Both the position numbers and the translations under genes were made by a program. DNA of 64,000 bases from Echinicola vietnamensis DSM 17526 (GTDB lineage: Bacteria; Bacteroidota; Bacteroidia; Cytophagales; Cyclobacteriaceae), in assembly GCF_000325705.1 (NCBI RefSeq), contig NC_019904.1, positions 3,350,001 through 3,414,000 of the forward strand. Reading direction: 5' to 3'. The notes beneath the pieces were generated by a model. The model ran no database searches, was not told the DNA's origin, and saw only the letters and a list, made by a program, of their open reading frames with translations. Of the stretch, positions 1 through 10,800 are shown piece by piece; within the stretch, counting starts at the first letter, position 1, and each line of letters opens with the position of its first letter.

Positions 1-255
1 GTAACTTGTCGGAGTGGCAATTTCCGTTTAGAGCCATTTCAGTCTTACGGAGGTATCAAAGGATACGCCAGTGACGGTACCCAATTCACCAATCAGGTAA
101 AAAGTCAGCAAGCCGTACAGATGGACGATGATGCGATGGCCATTTTGCAGGACAAGCCTGTAATGGTGCCTGGAGAGGAAGGACTCAGAGATGTCATGGT
201 CGTGGAAGCGGCATTTAAGTCTGCGAAGGAAGGGGTGAGGGTGAAGATTGGATAA
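1..255 (+). CDS. Gfo/Idh/MocA family oxidoreductase, C-terminal fragment
   Basis: This is the last 84 codons of a gene whose start lies before the window; the frame is open from base 1 to TAA at 253-255. The translation contains FRLEPFQSYGGIKGY and ends VVEAAFKSAKEGVRVKIG. Both resemble the C-terminal half of glucose-fructose oxidoreductase type NAD(P)-dependent sugar dehydrogenases, where a beta-sheet substrate domain ends with a helix carrying 'EA...SA..G..V.I'. The nucleotide-binding N-terminus is not in the window, so substrate and localisation cannot be judged. It converges on the fructokinase gene and is probably not part of the fructan locus. The family call rests on a short stretch. 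Confidence 0.7.
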   Translation, partial: VTCRSGNFRLEPFQSYGGIKGYASDGTQFTNQVKSQQAVQMDDDAMAILQDKPVMVPGEEGLRDVMVVEAAFKSAKEGVRVKIG

Positions 256-344
256 AGAGGTAGGGAGACTTTTCATGATATAATGCCAACGATATATAGT
301 CAGTTTGTTCTCCTTCACCGATTGTTATTTGCCTTTTTTTGATT

Positions 345-1232
345 TTATGAGTTGTTATCTTGGATAGCAGTAATCTGATCTGTGTCATACCGTGGTGTGC
401 CGCCTTTTTGGGTGGCTACAAGGGCACCAAGAGCACACGCAAAATCAAGGATTTTATTGGGGTGATTGCCTTTCAGGTACTGGGAAATAAAACCACTGAG
501 AAAGGCATCCCCTGAGCCCACCGTGTCTTCTACATCCACTTGGTAGCCCGGATGACGGTAAAACTCCCTGCCATCATAGATAATGGCTCCCGCACTGCCT
601 TTGGTCATACAGACTAATTGTAACTCGTATCGATCGACTATTGCTGAAAGAGCCTTTTCTTCATTTTTATCTAAAGCACTCATTTCGATGAGGATTTCCA
701 GTTCATCCTCATTGATTTTCAAAACGTCGGTGTTTTTCAGTAGTCGTTCCAACACTTTGGTGCTGTAATGGGGCGGACGAAGATTGATGTCCAAGACTTT
801 TAGGGTGGAAGTTTCCAGCAGCCTGAAAAGTGTATTCTGGCTTTGGGAACTTCTAGCAGCGAGGCTACCAAATACAAAGACATCGGCCTCATCCACTTTT
901 TCCTGAATGGCTGTGTTCCACTCCATAAAGTCCCAGGCCACAGGCTTCACGATTTCATATTTGATGTTTTCTTTGTCGGAGTTGTCCACCACTACGCGAC
1001 TGGTCTCATGAGCGGTATCTCTTTGAACAAAATCACCATTAAGCCCGTTTTTTTGGACAAACGACAATAAATCTGCTCCAAGACTATCAGAACCTATTTT
1101 GGAGATAAAAGTGGTCGTGATGCCCAAATGCTGTAGGTGTAGGGCTACGTTCATGGGGGCACCTCCCGGTAGTTGCTTATCAGGAAAGCAATCCCAAAGC
1201 ATTTCACCGAAAATAACTGCTTTTTTGTTCAT
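345..1232 (-). CDS. PfkB-family carbohydrate kinase, probable fructokinase
   Basis: The 295-residue protein has the usual length and both signatures of PfkB/ribokinase sugar kinases. The N-terminal glycine-rich substrate motif GGAPMNVA is at residues 23-30. The C-terminal ATP/anion-hole motif DTVGSGDAFL is at 236-245, with the predicted catalytic base Asp242. A DINLRPP motif at 148-154 is also typical of bacterial fructokinases. It is cytoplasmic, with no signal peptide. As the last gene of a fructan locus, 51 bp after a sugar porter gene, it most likely makes fructose 6-phosphate from the fructose released by the two GH32 enzymes. Fructose specificity is inferred from context; other hexoses cannot be excluded from sequence alone. 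Confidence 0.88.
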   Translation of the reverse strand: MNKKAVIFGEMLWDCFPDKQLPGGAPMNVALHLQHLGITTTFISKIGSDSLGADLLSFVQKNGLNGDFVQRDTAHETSRVVVDNSDKENIKYEIVKPVAWDFMEWNTAIQEKVDEADVFVFGSLAARSSQSQNTLFRLLETSTLKVLDINLRPPHYSTKVLERLLKNTDVLKINEDELEILIEMSALDKNEEKALSAIVDRYELQLVCMTKGSAGAIIYDGREFYRHPGYQVDVEDTVGSGDAFLSGFISQYLKGNHPNKILDFACALGALVATQKGGTPRYDTDQITAIQDNNS

Positions 1233-1283
1233 TTACTGTTTGCTTTTTATTGTGAATCTTTTGGAAAGATACTTTAGGTACCG

Positions 1284-2630
1284 TTAAGTGCCTTGCTTTA
1301 TTTTGAGGTCCTGCTGGATTTCCTCCAAGGATCTTCCTTTGGTCTCGGGCATTTTGGTCAATACCCATAGGAGTTGCAAGCCCATCATGACTGCAAAGAA
1401 TCCAAATATACTTGCCGGCCCAAAGGAATTGGCAAAGAAAGGGAATACATTGGCGATCACTGCAGCCAATATCCAGTGCGTAAAACAACCAATGGACTGT
1501 CCAAAAGCGCGGGTCTCGTTGGGAAATACTTCTGAGATAAACACCCAGATCACACTGCCCTGTCCCACGGCATGTGAGGCAATGAAAACGAATACGAAAA
1601 GGGGTAAATACCCGGAGTTGATGACTCCTCCCGAAAAGGAATAGGCCATCAGTAGTAGCGAAATGATATAGCCGATGGAGCCGATCACCATTAGTTTTTT
1701 ACGACCGATTCGGTCGATCAAGTACAGGCCGATCATGGTGGCGATCATATTGACCACGCCGATGCCTATGGTGGACAGCAAGGCACTTTTTTGATCAATT
1801 CCTGCCATTTCAAAAACTCTGGGCGCAAAATAGATGATGGCATTGATGCCTGAAAGTTGGTTGAACAGCGCAATCATAATAGCCAGCAAGGTGGTTTTCA
1901 AATGGCTGTGCTTAAAGAGCACGGCAAAACCAACTTTGATTTTTTCTCTATTGCGTTCCTCAATGGCCAAATGGATGGCTTCATCCACACCTTCTGGGTC
2001 AGTTTTTCTAAGGATTTGGGTAGCTTCTTCTACCTTGTTATGGTGAGCGATCAGCCATCGGGGACTTTTGGGTACTCGGATAGAAAGCAGCGTATATATC
2101 AAAGCAGGGATTGCTTCCATTCCCATCATCCAACGCCAGCTTTCGTTCAGGTCGGCCATTTCGATCAGGTAATTGGAGAAATAAGCCATTAGGATACCAA
2201 AAACAATGTTGAATTGATAGAGGGCCACCAGTACGCCGCGGTTTTTGGCCGGGGCAATCTCACTGATGTACATGGGAGCCACTACCGAAGAAGCCCCGAC
2301 GCCCAAGCCTCCGATAAAGCGGAAGAACATGAAACTGTATACATCGGGTGCCAGTGCAGAGCCCAAGGCAGAAATGAAATACAATACTCCAATCCACAAT
2401 AATGAGGTTTTTCTTCCGTATTTATCGGCAGGAATGCCACCAAACAGCGCGCCAATGACGGTGCCATAAAGGGCTATGGCGACGGCCATGCCGTGTGTCC
2501 AGTCACTAAGCTGCCACTTTTCCTGAATAAATCGCTCTGCACCAGAAATTACGGCGGTGTCAAATCCGAATAAAAAACCTCCCAAAGCAGCCACGATGGA
2601 AAGAAAGATGACGTATTTTTTACTGTTCAT
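1284..2630 (-). CDS. MFS sugar porter (distal copy of the fructan locus)
   Basis: This is a 448-residue, 12-TM major facilitator of the sugar porter family. Family marks are the N-terminal GGFLFGFDTAVISGA, the loop motif around PMYISEIAPAKNRG, VPKSPRWLI in the central loop, QLSGINAIIYF in TM7 and the C-terminal MPETKGRSLEEI. It probably moves fructose or a short fructan product from periplasm to cytoplasm by proton symport. It lies between a GH32 gene and the fructokinase gene, as a porter does in the B. thetaiotaomicron fructan locus. A second porter at 11073-12425 shares all these motifs, so the pair may be paralogues with different substrates. The substrate is inferred from neighbours. Confidence 0.88.
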   Translation of the reverse strand: MNSKKYVIFLSIVAALGGFLFGFDTAVISGAERFIQEKWQLSDWTHGMAVAIALYGTVIGALFGGIPADKYGRKTSLLWIGVLYFISALGSALAPDVYSFMFFRFIGGLGVGASSVVAPMYISEIAPAKNRGVLVALYQFNIVFGILMAYFSNYLIEMADLNESWRWMMGMEAIPALIYTLLSIRVPKSPRWLIAHHNKVEEATQILRKTDPEGVDEAIHLAIEERNREKIKVGFAVLFKHSHLKTTLLAIMIALFNQLSGINAIIYFAPRVFEMAGIDQKSALLSTIGIGVVNMIATMIGLYLIDRIGRKKLMVIGSIGYIISLLLMAYSFSGGVINSGYLPLFVFVFIASHAVGQGSVIWVFISEVFPNETRAFGQSIGCFTHWILAAVIANVFPFFANSFGPASIFGFFAVMMGLQLLWVLTKMPETKGRSLEEIQQDLKIKQGT

Positions 2631-2729
2631 TTTAGGTTTATAGGTTTACTTCAATGCATTTTGCTAAGCTGATCGCTAAAGCTAGCCAGAAGTATTAGGA
2701 ATTGAAACATTTTTATCTGACCATTATGA

Positions 2730-4226
2730 TTAATGGTTCCAAATCGATGTTAAATAATGTATTTTGCCTTTTTTCTGAAAACCGTCTGTTTCTAACTGTG
2801 AATAGGGAGCGTTAGGGAAAATGATTTCGGTCATTACCAAAGCTCCATCGTTAATAAAAATTTCTAATGAGGAGCGGTCAGCATACATACGAATGGTTTC
2901 TATGGTTATATCGGTGATAGGTGCGGTAATTCGTTTGCCAAAACCCTCTTCAAAACTTATTTTTCCAGATTCAGTCCTGTCAAAGATCAATTGATTGTCT
3001 TCAAATGTAATCATGACTTTTTCTCCCAGCTCATTTTTGAGAGTGATTCTGGCTGATTCGCCACTCTCTTTTTCTAGCTCCAGTTCAAATAGTGGATCCT
3101 TTAAAGCATGTGTGGATCCTTGAATGATTTCAGTAGTTTGACGTAGTTGCTCCAATTCTTTTATCGGTCGAGATGCCACCCTCTCTACCCCATGATCCGT
3201 AATCAATGCTAGCTCACGCGGAATGGTGTTAGCGGATCTCCATTCGGTTGTCGGAACGATGTTAGCATATTGCCAATTGCTCATCCAGCCTATGAATAGC
3301 CTTCTACCATCCTCTGGAGGAATGTTTGACCAAGTTACTCCTGCATAGTTGTCTGTGCCGTAATCCAACCATTTGATGCTTTCACCTTCAGCGGTATAGT
3401 TTTGTCCGTCAAAATTTCCGATAAAGTATTGGGTGGCCGACCCCCCATTGGGGCCTCCTGGATTGATGCTGACCAATAGCATCCACTTTTCATTTCCGGA
3501 GTTGGTCTTTAATGGAAAGAGGTCAGGACATTCCCATACACCTCCATATGCAGCCCATTCGGGGTTGAAATCACTTTCATGCGTCCAGTCGATGAGATTT
3601 GGGGAAGAATAAAAGCTTATTTTGTCCTTTACGGCTAAAGTCATGATCCATTTTCCTGAACCATTTCCACGGTCATACCAACTTACCTTTGGGTCTCTGA
3701 AATCCGGAATTCCAGGACTTTCTAGCACAGGGTTATTCCTATACTTGGTCCACGAACGGCCTTTATCATTACTGAATGCGATCCCTTGACTTTGGCCATT
3801 TTCATCATGATGATAAGTGAAGATGGCCACCATTGGATCCTGACCATTTTTTCCAAGTCCAGAGGTGTTTCCATGGTCTATCACTGCACTACCTGAGAAT
3901 ATGTACCCCAAGCTGTCCGGGTATAGGGCTATAGGAAGATGATCCCAGTGAAGGAGGTCTTCTGAAACGGCATGTCCCCAATGCATCGGGCCCCAAACAT
4001 TACTATCGGGATAGTGTTGATAAAAAAGATGATATTCTCCATCAAGGTACACCATGCCATTGGGATCGTTCATCCACTGCTGTGGTGGACTGAAATGATA
4101 TTGTGGGCGAAATTGTTCATCGAAAGACTTTTGGACAGCCATCTTTTTCTCACGGGTATTGGGTGAGCATGAAGTGATGCTCACCAATACCGTGAATAGC
4201 ATTATAGGTTTGATGTATAAGTTCAT
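2730..4226 (-). CDS. GH32 fructan hydrolase, lipoprotein
   Basis: A 498-residue glycoside hydrolase family 32 enzyme (beta-fructosidase: levanase, inulinase or invertase type). The three catalytic blocks are present: WMNDPNG at 51-57 (nucleophile Asp54), FRDPK at 176-180 (transition-state stabiliser Asp178) and WECPDLF at 231-237 (acid/base Glu232). The five-bladed propeller is followed by a beta-sandwich from about residue 360. The N-terminus has a lipobox ending SITSC with Cys20, so it should be a lipoprotein. The residues after Cys (SPNTREKK) are basic, not the acidic pattern typical of Bacteroidota surface-export signals, so it may face the periplasm. It probably removes terminal fructose from imported oligofructans. 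Endo or exo mode cannot be decided here. Confidence 0.93.
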   Translation of the reverse strand: MNLYIKPIMLFTVLVSITSCSPNTREKKMAVQKSFDEQFRPQYHFSPPQQWMNDPNGMVYLDGEYHLFYQHYPDSNVWGPMHWGHAVSEDLLHWDHLPIALYPDSLGYIFSGSAVIDHGNTSGLGKNGQDPMVAIFTYHHDENGQSQGIAFSNDKGRSWTKYRNNPVLESPGIPDFRDPKVSWYDRGNGSGKWIMTLAVKDKISFYSSPNLIDWTHESDFNPEWAAYGGVWECPDLFPLKTNSGNEKWMLLVSINPGGPNGGSATQYFIGNFDGQNYTAEGESIKWLDYGTDNYAGVTWSNIPPEDGRRLFIGWMSNWQYANIVPTTEWRSANTIPRELALITDHGVERVASRPIKELEQLRQTTEIIQGSTHALKDPLFELELEKESGESARITLKNELGEKVMITFEDNQLIFDRTESGKISFEEGFGKRITAPITDITIETIRMYADRSSLEIFINDGALVMTEIIFPNAPYSQLETDGFQKKGKIHYLTSIWNH

Positions 4227-4294
4227 TAGCGGATTGATTTGATCGTGAGTTGTTATTCCTGAAAATGTTTAATTTATGCGTTCGAAATGTGTGC

Positions 4295-5941
4295 TTATTT
4301 CCATATGGAAGCCACATCGAGTATTTCCAAGCTTTGGATGGATATATTATTACCCCAAAAACGAAGGTGTTCGTTATTTTTTTCTACTGTTTCCCTAGGC
4401 ATGACCACGGTAAAGGCGCCATCATCCACAAAGATCTCGATACTGGTTTTGTCGATATAGATGTCGGCAGAAATCCCCATTTCAGTAGGATCATTTGGAG
4501 AATAAAAAGCTCCATTTAATTTATTATAATTAAGATCATAATTTAGGATCCGTTGGCCAGAAAGACTTATCCCGGCACTTGTGGCGTGCGATAGTTTTAT
4601 CCTTGTCCTGATTCTTAAGGTACTTTTCGCGCTATGGGCCTCCAGTATTTTATTGGCCTCTTCAGCCGTAAGGTCACGCCACTGACCTATCGGAATAAAT
4701 AGATTTTCGGTCTCTTTAACTGGTTCGTTAAAAAGTCTTGGGCCGTCTTTGGTGGTCCTTAGCGTAAGTTCAGTGGGCAGCATCATCATGCCGGTAAATG
4801 GCATTCCAGGGTGACTGATCTGCCCCCATCCCATTTGGATTCTACGTCCATTTGGGACATTTGTAAAAGTCTGAGCTGCATAAATAGACCCGGTGATATA
4901 GTGATGTTTCCCAGTGGTAGGGGTAAAGGTTTTTCCATTAAATTCGCCTAGCATATAAGTTCCTGATGCACCGTACATGACCCAATGCATTTCATCAGTA
5001 TTTCCGTCCACGGGTAGTTCAAAAAGCTCTGGACATTCCCAGAAACCCGTGGTGTGACTCTGGTATTCCCAGTTTTTTAGGTCGGATGAATTATAAATGG
5101 AATGACCATCACGTTCATTGAGTACCATTACCCAGTGATTTCCTGGCTCGTACCAAAAAACTTTGGGATCTCGAGTGTCAATACTGTTCCATTTTTCTTT
5201 AGAGTCAATCACAGGGTTCCCTTCATATTTTGTAAAGGTTTTGCCCTTGTCTAAGCTATAGGCAATTCCTTGAGTCTGTCGATCACGGTTTGCGGCAGTA
5301 TAGGCGGCGACCATGGCTGGGGTGCTTCCACTGTTCCAGCCGGCGGTGTTTTGATCATCTATGACCGCTGATCCCGAAAACATGGTGCCAAGCTCATCAG
5401 GATAAAGGGCATCCGGAAGTTCTTTCCAATGAATCAGGTCATTACTTACAGCATGTCCCCAGTGCATATTTTCCCATTCCCTTTCGTAGGGATTGTGCTG
5501 GTAAAATAGATGATATTCTCCATCATAATAAAGTAGTCCATTGGGGTCATTGATCCATCCACGGCGGGTAGTAAAGTGAAACTGGGGTCTGTTTTGTTCT
5601 TGGTAAAGGCTGTCAGCACCAGCAATTTCATCAGCTTGGTAGATTTTGGAAAGTCCTGCTTGATTTCCCTCATAGCTGATGGTAAGCGTTTTTCCTATTA
5701 GATTGGAGACATCCTTGAATACCCAGTAGTCTGGTTCCCCGGCAGCAAGTCTAATGACGATATTCAGTTCTGGCTGACCTTCACTTTGGAAGGTCATTTT
5801 ATGCCGTGCCTCCTGACCGGAAATAGGAAAGTTGAGGTACCTTTTGGTAATTTTCAGTTCAATTTCACTGGCCAAAACAGTGAAATGACAAGTGAGCAGT
5901 AGGAGCACTACCAGTAGGATGTTTTGAGGGTGTTTTATCAT
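4295..5941 (-). CDS. GH32 fructan hydrolase with N-terminal beta domain, secreted
   Basis: A 548-residue GH32 enzyme. It has a cleavable signal peptide (residues 1-24, ending VLA) and then an extra domain of about 85 residues (25-110). That domain resembles the DUF4980-type region found ahead of GH32 modules in other Bacteroidota. Catalytic blocks: WINDPNG at 129-135 (nucleophile Asp132), TRDPK at 256-260 (Asp258) and WECPELF at 301-307 (acid/base Glu302). With no lipobox it is expected in the periplasm. It lies 68 bp upstream of the second GH32 gene in the same operon, and the two probably divide labour on linkage or chain length. A structured 181-bp spacer separates it from susD. Confidence 0.93.
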   Translation of the reverse strand: MIKHPQNILLVVLLLLTCHFTVLASEIELKITKRYLNFPISGQEARHKMTFQSEGQPELNIVIRLAAGEPDYWVFKDVSNLIGKTLTISYEGNQAGLSKIYQADEIAGADSLYQEQNRPQFHFTTRRGWINDPNGLLYYDGEYHLFYQHNPYEREWENMHWGHAVSNDLIHWKELPDALYPDELGTMFSGSAVIDDQNTAGWNSGSTPAMVAAYTAANRDRQTQGIAYSLDKGKTFTKYEGNPVIDSKEKWNSIDTRDPKVFWYEPGNHWVMVLNERDGHSIYNSSDLKNWEYQSHTTGFWECPELFELPVDGNTDEMHWVMYGASGTYMLGEFNGKTFTPTTGKHHYITGSIYAAQTFTNVPNGRRIQMGWGQISHPGMPFTGMMMLPTELTLRTTKDGPRLFNEPVKETENLFIPIGQWRDLTAEEANKILEAHSAKSTLRIRTRIKLSHATSAGISLSGQRILNYDLNYNKLNGAFYSPNDPTEMGISADIYIDKTSIEIFVDDGAFTVVMPRETVEKNNEHLRFWGNNISIQSLEILDVASIWK

Positions 5942-6083
5942 TTCGCGATGGGCTATTGTTTATGGATAACATAGGTCTCCGGAATATAGATTGATCCAAA
6001 CATTGCAAAACTTTTCCATAATCCGAAGTTCATAACTCATTTAATTGTTATATCGGTTTAGCATATAAATCTATGAGATTTTT

Positions 6084-6117
6084 ATGCAACGGGGAACTGA
6101 TCTTGTTCCCGCTGCAT
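6084..6117 (-). other. Intergenic hairpin between susD and the GH32 genes
   Basis: An imperfect inverted repeat sits 5 bp past the susD stop codon. The inner stem GGGAAC (6092-6097) pairs with GTTCCC (6105-6110) across a 7-nt loop, and the outer stem ATGCA (6084-6088) pairs with TGCAT (6113-6117). On the minus strand it is followed by A residues, not a U tract, so it is not a classical terminator. It could protect the 3' end of a processed susCD transcript or attenuate expression of the downstream hydrolases. Confidence 0.5.
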
Positions 6118-6122
6118 AGTGG

Positions 6123-7865
6123 TTAATAACCAGGATTTTGTTTATATACCCCGCCTGTAAAATCTATTTCACGTTGCGGGATAGGGTAGTACTCATCTCT
6201 GCCAGGTGTAAATTCAGCATTGGACAGAAAATCCCTTTTGGTTTTTTCCTCATCCAAGTAGTTATTGAGGACTGAGTCAGCTTCTCCCCATCTAACTAGA
6301 TCAAAGAAGCGGTGGCCTTCCATGGCAAACTCCAGTCGTCGTTCGAATTTAAGCGCTTTCCAAGCATAGGCTTTGTCGGGAAATGAATTGTATAATCCAA
6401 TATGGTAAATATCACTAGCTCCGGCATTTAGAGGCCTTTGCGTACTGTTTGCTGCGCGAGACCTTACGGCATTGATAAGGGGCAATGCTTCCGTCCATCG
6501 GTCTAGCTGAATCAGTGCTTCGGCTTTCCATAGAAGAACATCTGCAAAACGGATAAAATCGATATTTTTCGAAGTGCCTATAAAAGGTCCTTCTTTTTTA
6601 TAACAAGCACAATCAGGAGACTGCTGTTCTTTCATGTTACCAAAGTAACCATATACCCCAGGGTCTCTGGCCCAGCTGAAATTGTACACCATATCCCCTT
6701 CATTATTTACAGTATTTCTGTATTTAAACGGTCTTCCTGGAATGCCCACCGTATGATCGAGTCTGGGATCCACCGTTAGGCTGGCTGATGGAGGGGTGGT
6801 TCCATCGGGTAATACAGTGTTGAAAATATCCATTTCATTAAAGTTGTCCAACATTGGAAGCCCATTCTCATCAGTTTTAAAAGCATTGACCATGTTTTGG
6901 CTAGCTAAATGAAATCCGCAGCATCCGTACAATACATTACCATGAGGTGAGTTTAGTCCGGTGACATAGCTCACGCGTCCTACTGTCGTACCGTCATTGA
7001 TCGAAAATTGAACTGCCCATATGGATTCGGGACCATTGTCAAATCCATCAAGGAAATTATTGCCAAAGTCGTCTTCCAAAGTACCTGTTACTTCATCTGC
7101 ATATTGGATGACTTCTTCCAAGCGATCATGATTGATGTTTATTACTTGGTGTTGGTCATTTTGTTCATAAGCTTGGTAAAGCCTCACTTTTGCCAAATAG
7201 GCTGCTGCTGCATTTTTGTCAGCGCGGCCTACCTCATCTTGGGAATTCGGCAAATTTTCATAAGCAAATAGAAAGTCATTTGCTATTTTATTCCAAAGTT
7301 CTTCATCGGTTACATCATTGCTTACCTGAGCAATTTCCTCTTGAGAAAGGTCTTCAGTGATATAGGGGATTTTGTCGAAGAGTGTTTTAAGAATAAAATG
7401 AGAATGGCCCCTTAGAAACCTTAACTCAGCCTGACGGATGGTTTTCATCGGATAATCTGCTTCAGGAATATCAGCAATTACTTGGAGCGCAAAATTGGCC
7501 CTTGAAATGGCTTTATAGAAGTCGGTCCATGTTCGAGGAGCCATAGCATCGCCTTGGTCAGGAATAGTAAGGTTATATTGTTCATATCGGTCTATTTCTG
7601 CGACGTCTCCTCGTCCTCCTCCTCCTTTATAGGCATCATCTGAGCGTACACTTCCATAAACCCACATGGAGGTCAATGGACCTATCATTTCGTCATTTCC
7701 AATGCCAGCATAGGCGGCGATGACCAATCCTTCTGCATTATCAGGAGAGGATACATTTTCGCTGGAAAGTACTCCTTCTGGCTCGTATTCAAGAAATTCA
7801 TCCGAGCAAGCGCTTATACTTAATCCCAGTAGGATAGCAGCAGTATATATTTTATATGATTTCAT
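6123..7865 (-). CDS. SusD/RagB-family glycan-binding outer-membrane lipoprotein
   Basis: A 580-residue SusD-family protein, the surface lid that captures glycan and feeds it to its SusC partner. The lipobox ends SISAC with Cys20, and the next residues SDEF are acidic, consistent with surface export. The body has the alpha-helical SusD features: an early repeat region with AYLAKVRLYQAYEQ, a C-terminal domain with WKALKFERRLEFAMEGHRF, and the ending DEYYPIPQREID. It starts 12 bp after the susC stop, so the two are co-translated. The GH32 neighbours make an inulin-, levan- or FOS-type fructan the likely ligand. Confidence 0.95.
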   Translation of the reverse strand: MKSYKIYTAAILLGLSISACSDEFLEYEPEGVLSSENVSSPDNAEGLVIAAYAGIGNDEMIGPLTSMWVYGSVRSDDAYKGGGGRGDVAEIDRYEQYNLTIPDQGDAMAPRTWTDFYKAISRANFALQVIADIPEADYPMKTIRQAELRFLRGHSHFILKTLFDKIPYITEDLSQEEIAQVSNDVTDEELWNKIANDFLFAYENLPNSQDEVGRADKNAAAAYLAKVRLYQAYEQNDQHQVININHDRLEEVIQYADEVTGTLEDDFGNNFLDGFDNGPESIWAVQFSINDGTTVGRVSYVTGLNSPHGNVLYGCCGFHLASQNMVNAFKTDENGLPMLDNFNEMDIFNTVLPDGTTPPSASLTVDPRLDHTVGIPGRPFKYRNTVNNEGDMVYNFSWARDPGVYGYFGNMKEQQSPDCACYKKEGPFIGTSKNIDFIRFADVLLWKAEALIQLDRWTEALPLINAVRSRAANSTQRPLNAGASDIYHIGLYNSFPDKAYAWKALKFERRLEFAMEGHRFFDLVRWGEADSVLNNYLDEEKTKRDFLSNAEFTPGRDEYYPIPQREIDFTGGVYKQNPGY

Positions 7866-7877
7866 AAGTTGCTGAAT

Positions 7878-10800
7878 TTAGAAGTTAACATTTAGTCCTA
7901 ATGTGAAAGTGGTAGGGACGGGGATGCGATTAACATCAGTACGCTCTGGATCTGAACCGATGTAGTCCTTTGGCGTAAACCATAAGAGGTTTTCACCTTG
8001 GAAATACACCCTGAGTCGAGACATCCCTGCCCACTTGCTGATCATTTCCTCAGGAAAGGAATATCCGAATTGTAAGTTTCTGATTTTGAAATAGGCATTG
8101 TTTCTAAAAAGGTAGTCGGAAGTCCTGGTGTCATTAAAGGCAAGGGATAGGGAAGGAATCGTCGAACTTGAGTTTTCTGGAGTCCAGGCGTTTAGGACTC
8201 CCAACCCTGCATTTTCCCGGCCTTGAACGAAATTGTTCCAAAAGATATAGGGGTCTTGTCCAATCCTTCCAGCTACACCTGATCCAAAAATGGAGAAATC
8301 AAAATTTTTGTACTTGATGTCTACACCAATTCCGTATTCGAGATCGGGTAATGTCGTTCCGATGAAATCGCGGTCGTCCGAGTCGATCACGCCATCATTG
8401 TTGATGTCTTTGAATTTAAGCCCTCCTGGTCGCGCGCCATCTTGATCAGGACTGTTGTCAACATCTTCTTGGCTTTGGAAAAGACCGTCGGTCTGGTAGC
8501 CAAAAATGGAAAACTGTGAGTGTCCAAGGATGGAGTTGTTTATCGTGCCGGGAAAGGCGGTTCGTACCTCCTCGGGCAGATAGGTGATTTCATCTTTAAA
8601 AGCCCCAAAATTGGTGTTTACGGATACGGTTAAATCACTATTAACGTCTTTTGCCCAGTTCAAGGCCAGTTCCCAGCCATGGGTAGCTGTAGAAGCTCCA
8701 TTGAGCACCCTTTGCTGTCCTTCCCCAATTACCGAGGCAATGGGCGGAGTGGTAAGGATATCTGTTGTCTTCCGGTTAAAATAATCGAATGAACCATTGA
8801 TGGCGTAATTAAACAGACTGAAGTCAACCCCGACATTCCATTCCTGAGTGGTTTCCCATTTTAGGTCAGGGTTTTCAGCTTGGATAGAGACAAAGCCAGA
8901 AGGTAATGTTCCTGTGTCGTTCCCGTTGATGTCATAGGCTGTTCCGACATTATAATATGTTTCAAAGAATCCACCACCATATTGGGCTTGGTTAGGGCCA
9001 TACCGAGATTCATACAGGCCAAAGCGCGCCAAGTCACCAATCTCTTGGTTGCCAACTTCACCATATCCGAGTCGGATTTTAAGGTCTGAGAAGACTTGAC
9101 TGTCTTCCATAAACGCTTCATTGCTGATCCGCCAGCCCACAGTGGCCGCCGGAAATATACCGTATCGGTTGTTTTTACCAAAGCGGGAGGAGCCATCCCT
9201 TCTCAGGGTAAACGATGCCAGGTATTTGTCAGAAAAAGCATAATTGATTTTTCCGAATTGTGACAGCAAGCGACTACCTGTAGCAGAACCGCTGTTGGTA
9301 CGTGCTCCGGAGGCTGCATTTAGGACAAAATACGACTCGGATTCAACTGCAAATCCATCCGCTTGAGATAGGATGCTGTTAAAATCGTCTTTGATCGATT
9401 CCACTCCTAACAATACATCAAATCGATGGTCACCCTTAACCAGTTTATAATTTAAGGTGTTAGAAAAGACCAAGCTGGTGAATTTATTGGTGTCCCAAAT
9501 CAGTCGGTTATTGTTTCGGTTAACAAAACCGTTGTTTACTTTTGGTTCGATATCCTTGCGTTGGTAGTCACTTAGGTCAAGACCTAGACTGGTCTTAAAG
9601 GTAAGGTTTTCCAAAATGGACCATTCTGCAAAGACATTTCCATAGAAGTTGTTTTTACGTGTGTTATCCCATCGGTTGAGATACTGCATTAGGACAGGGT
9701 TGTTCCGGTCTGAATATCCTGACCCCAAGGGCCCGGCAAAGCTGCCATTGGCGTCATATACAGGGATGGTAGGAGCCAAGGTAATAGCAAGTCCCGGAGT
9801 GGGGGCACCGCCTACGTCCATGGCAGCCAAAAGCTCATTTGAAGAAGAGAATTGGGTGTTTATCCCAAACCGGACCTTGTCGTTAAATAACCATGTATTG
9901 GCATTTAGCCGAGCAGTGTAACGCTCAAAATCAGTGTATTTGAGCATGCCGGTGTTTTTGTAATATCCCAAATTGACCATCAATGATGATTTTTCAGAAT
10001 TGGTGGTGACCGTCAGTTCATTATTGAAGGCGTATCCTTTTTCGTATGTTTCATCCTGCCAATCGGTGTCGCCAGCCGGTATGGACTCATTACCACCTAC
10101 AAAGGGCTGGACGGTCACACTGTTTAGCACGGGATTGTCAAAATCTCCATTCCAATCAAAATCATAGATTTCTCCATAGCCACTGGCAGGATCTGCCCCG
10201 TCATTGACCGATGCCCTCCATATGGCCTCTCCCCGCTGCTGGGCATTCAGCATATCATAACGTTGCTGTTTTTCGGAAAGGACTGAAAAGGTAGAATTAA
10301 AGCTTACCCCCAGCTTATCTCCTCCAAGCGTTTTGTTCTTGGTGGTGACCAAGATGACGCCATTTGCCGCTCTGGAACCGTAAATAGAAGAGGCGGAAGC
10401 ATCTTTGAGCACTTGAATGGACTCAATTGCGTCAGGGCTTAGGCTGGCAAAAACTTCTGGACGCTTCGTAGGAATACCATCGATCACATACAGTGGATCA
10501 TTATTGCCCAGCGTGGAGACACCACGTATTAATACCCTACTACTGGCTCCTGAAGGATCACCTGATTTTTCTACATACAGGCCTGGAACTCTCCCTTGCA
10601 AGGCCTGCATTGGGTTACCATTACTCATGCTCTGTCCTTCTATGGGCGTAAGATCTACTGCGACAATGGCGCCGGTCATATCCGATTTTTTCTGGGAACT
10701 GTATCCTACTACGACCACTTCATCCAGGTTGGACACATCTTGGCCGAGGGCGACATCGATGGAACTTCGGTTTCCAACGGTTTCTTTGGCGGTTTGATAG

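Noticed and set aside
6084..6117. Strong hairpin after susD read as a Rho-independent terminator
   Set aside because: On the minus strand it is followed by A residues, not U; it is kept only as a possible processing or stability element.
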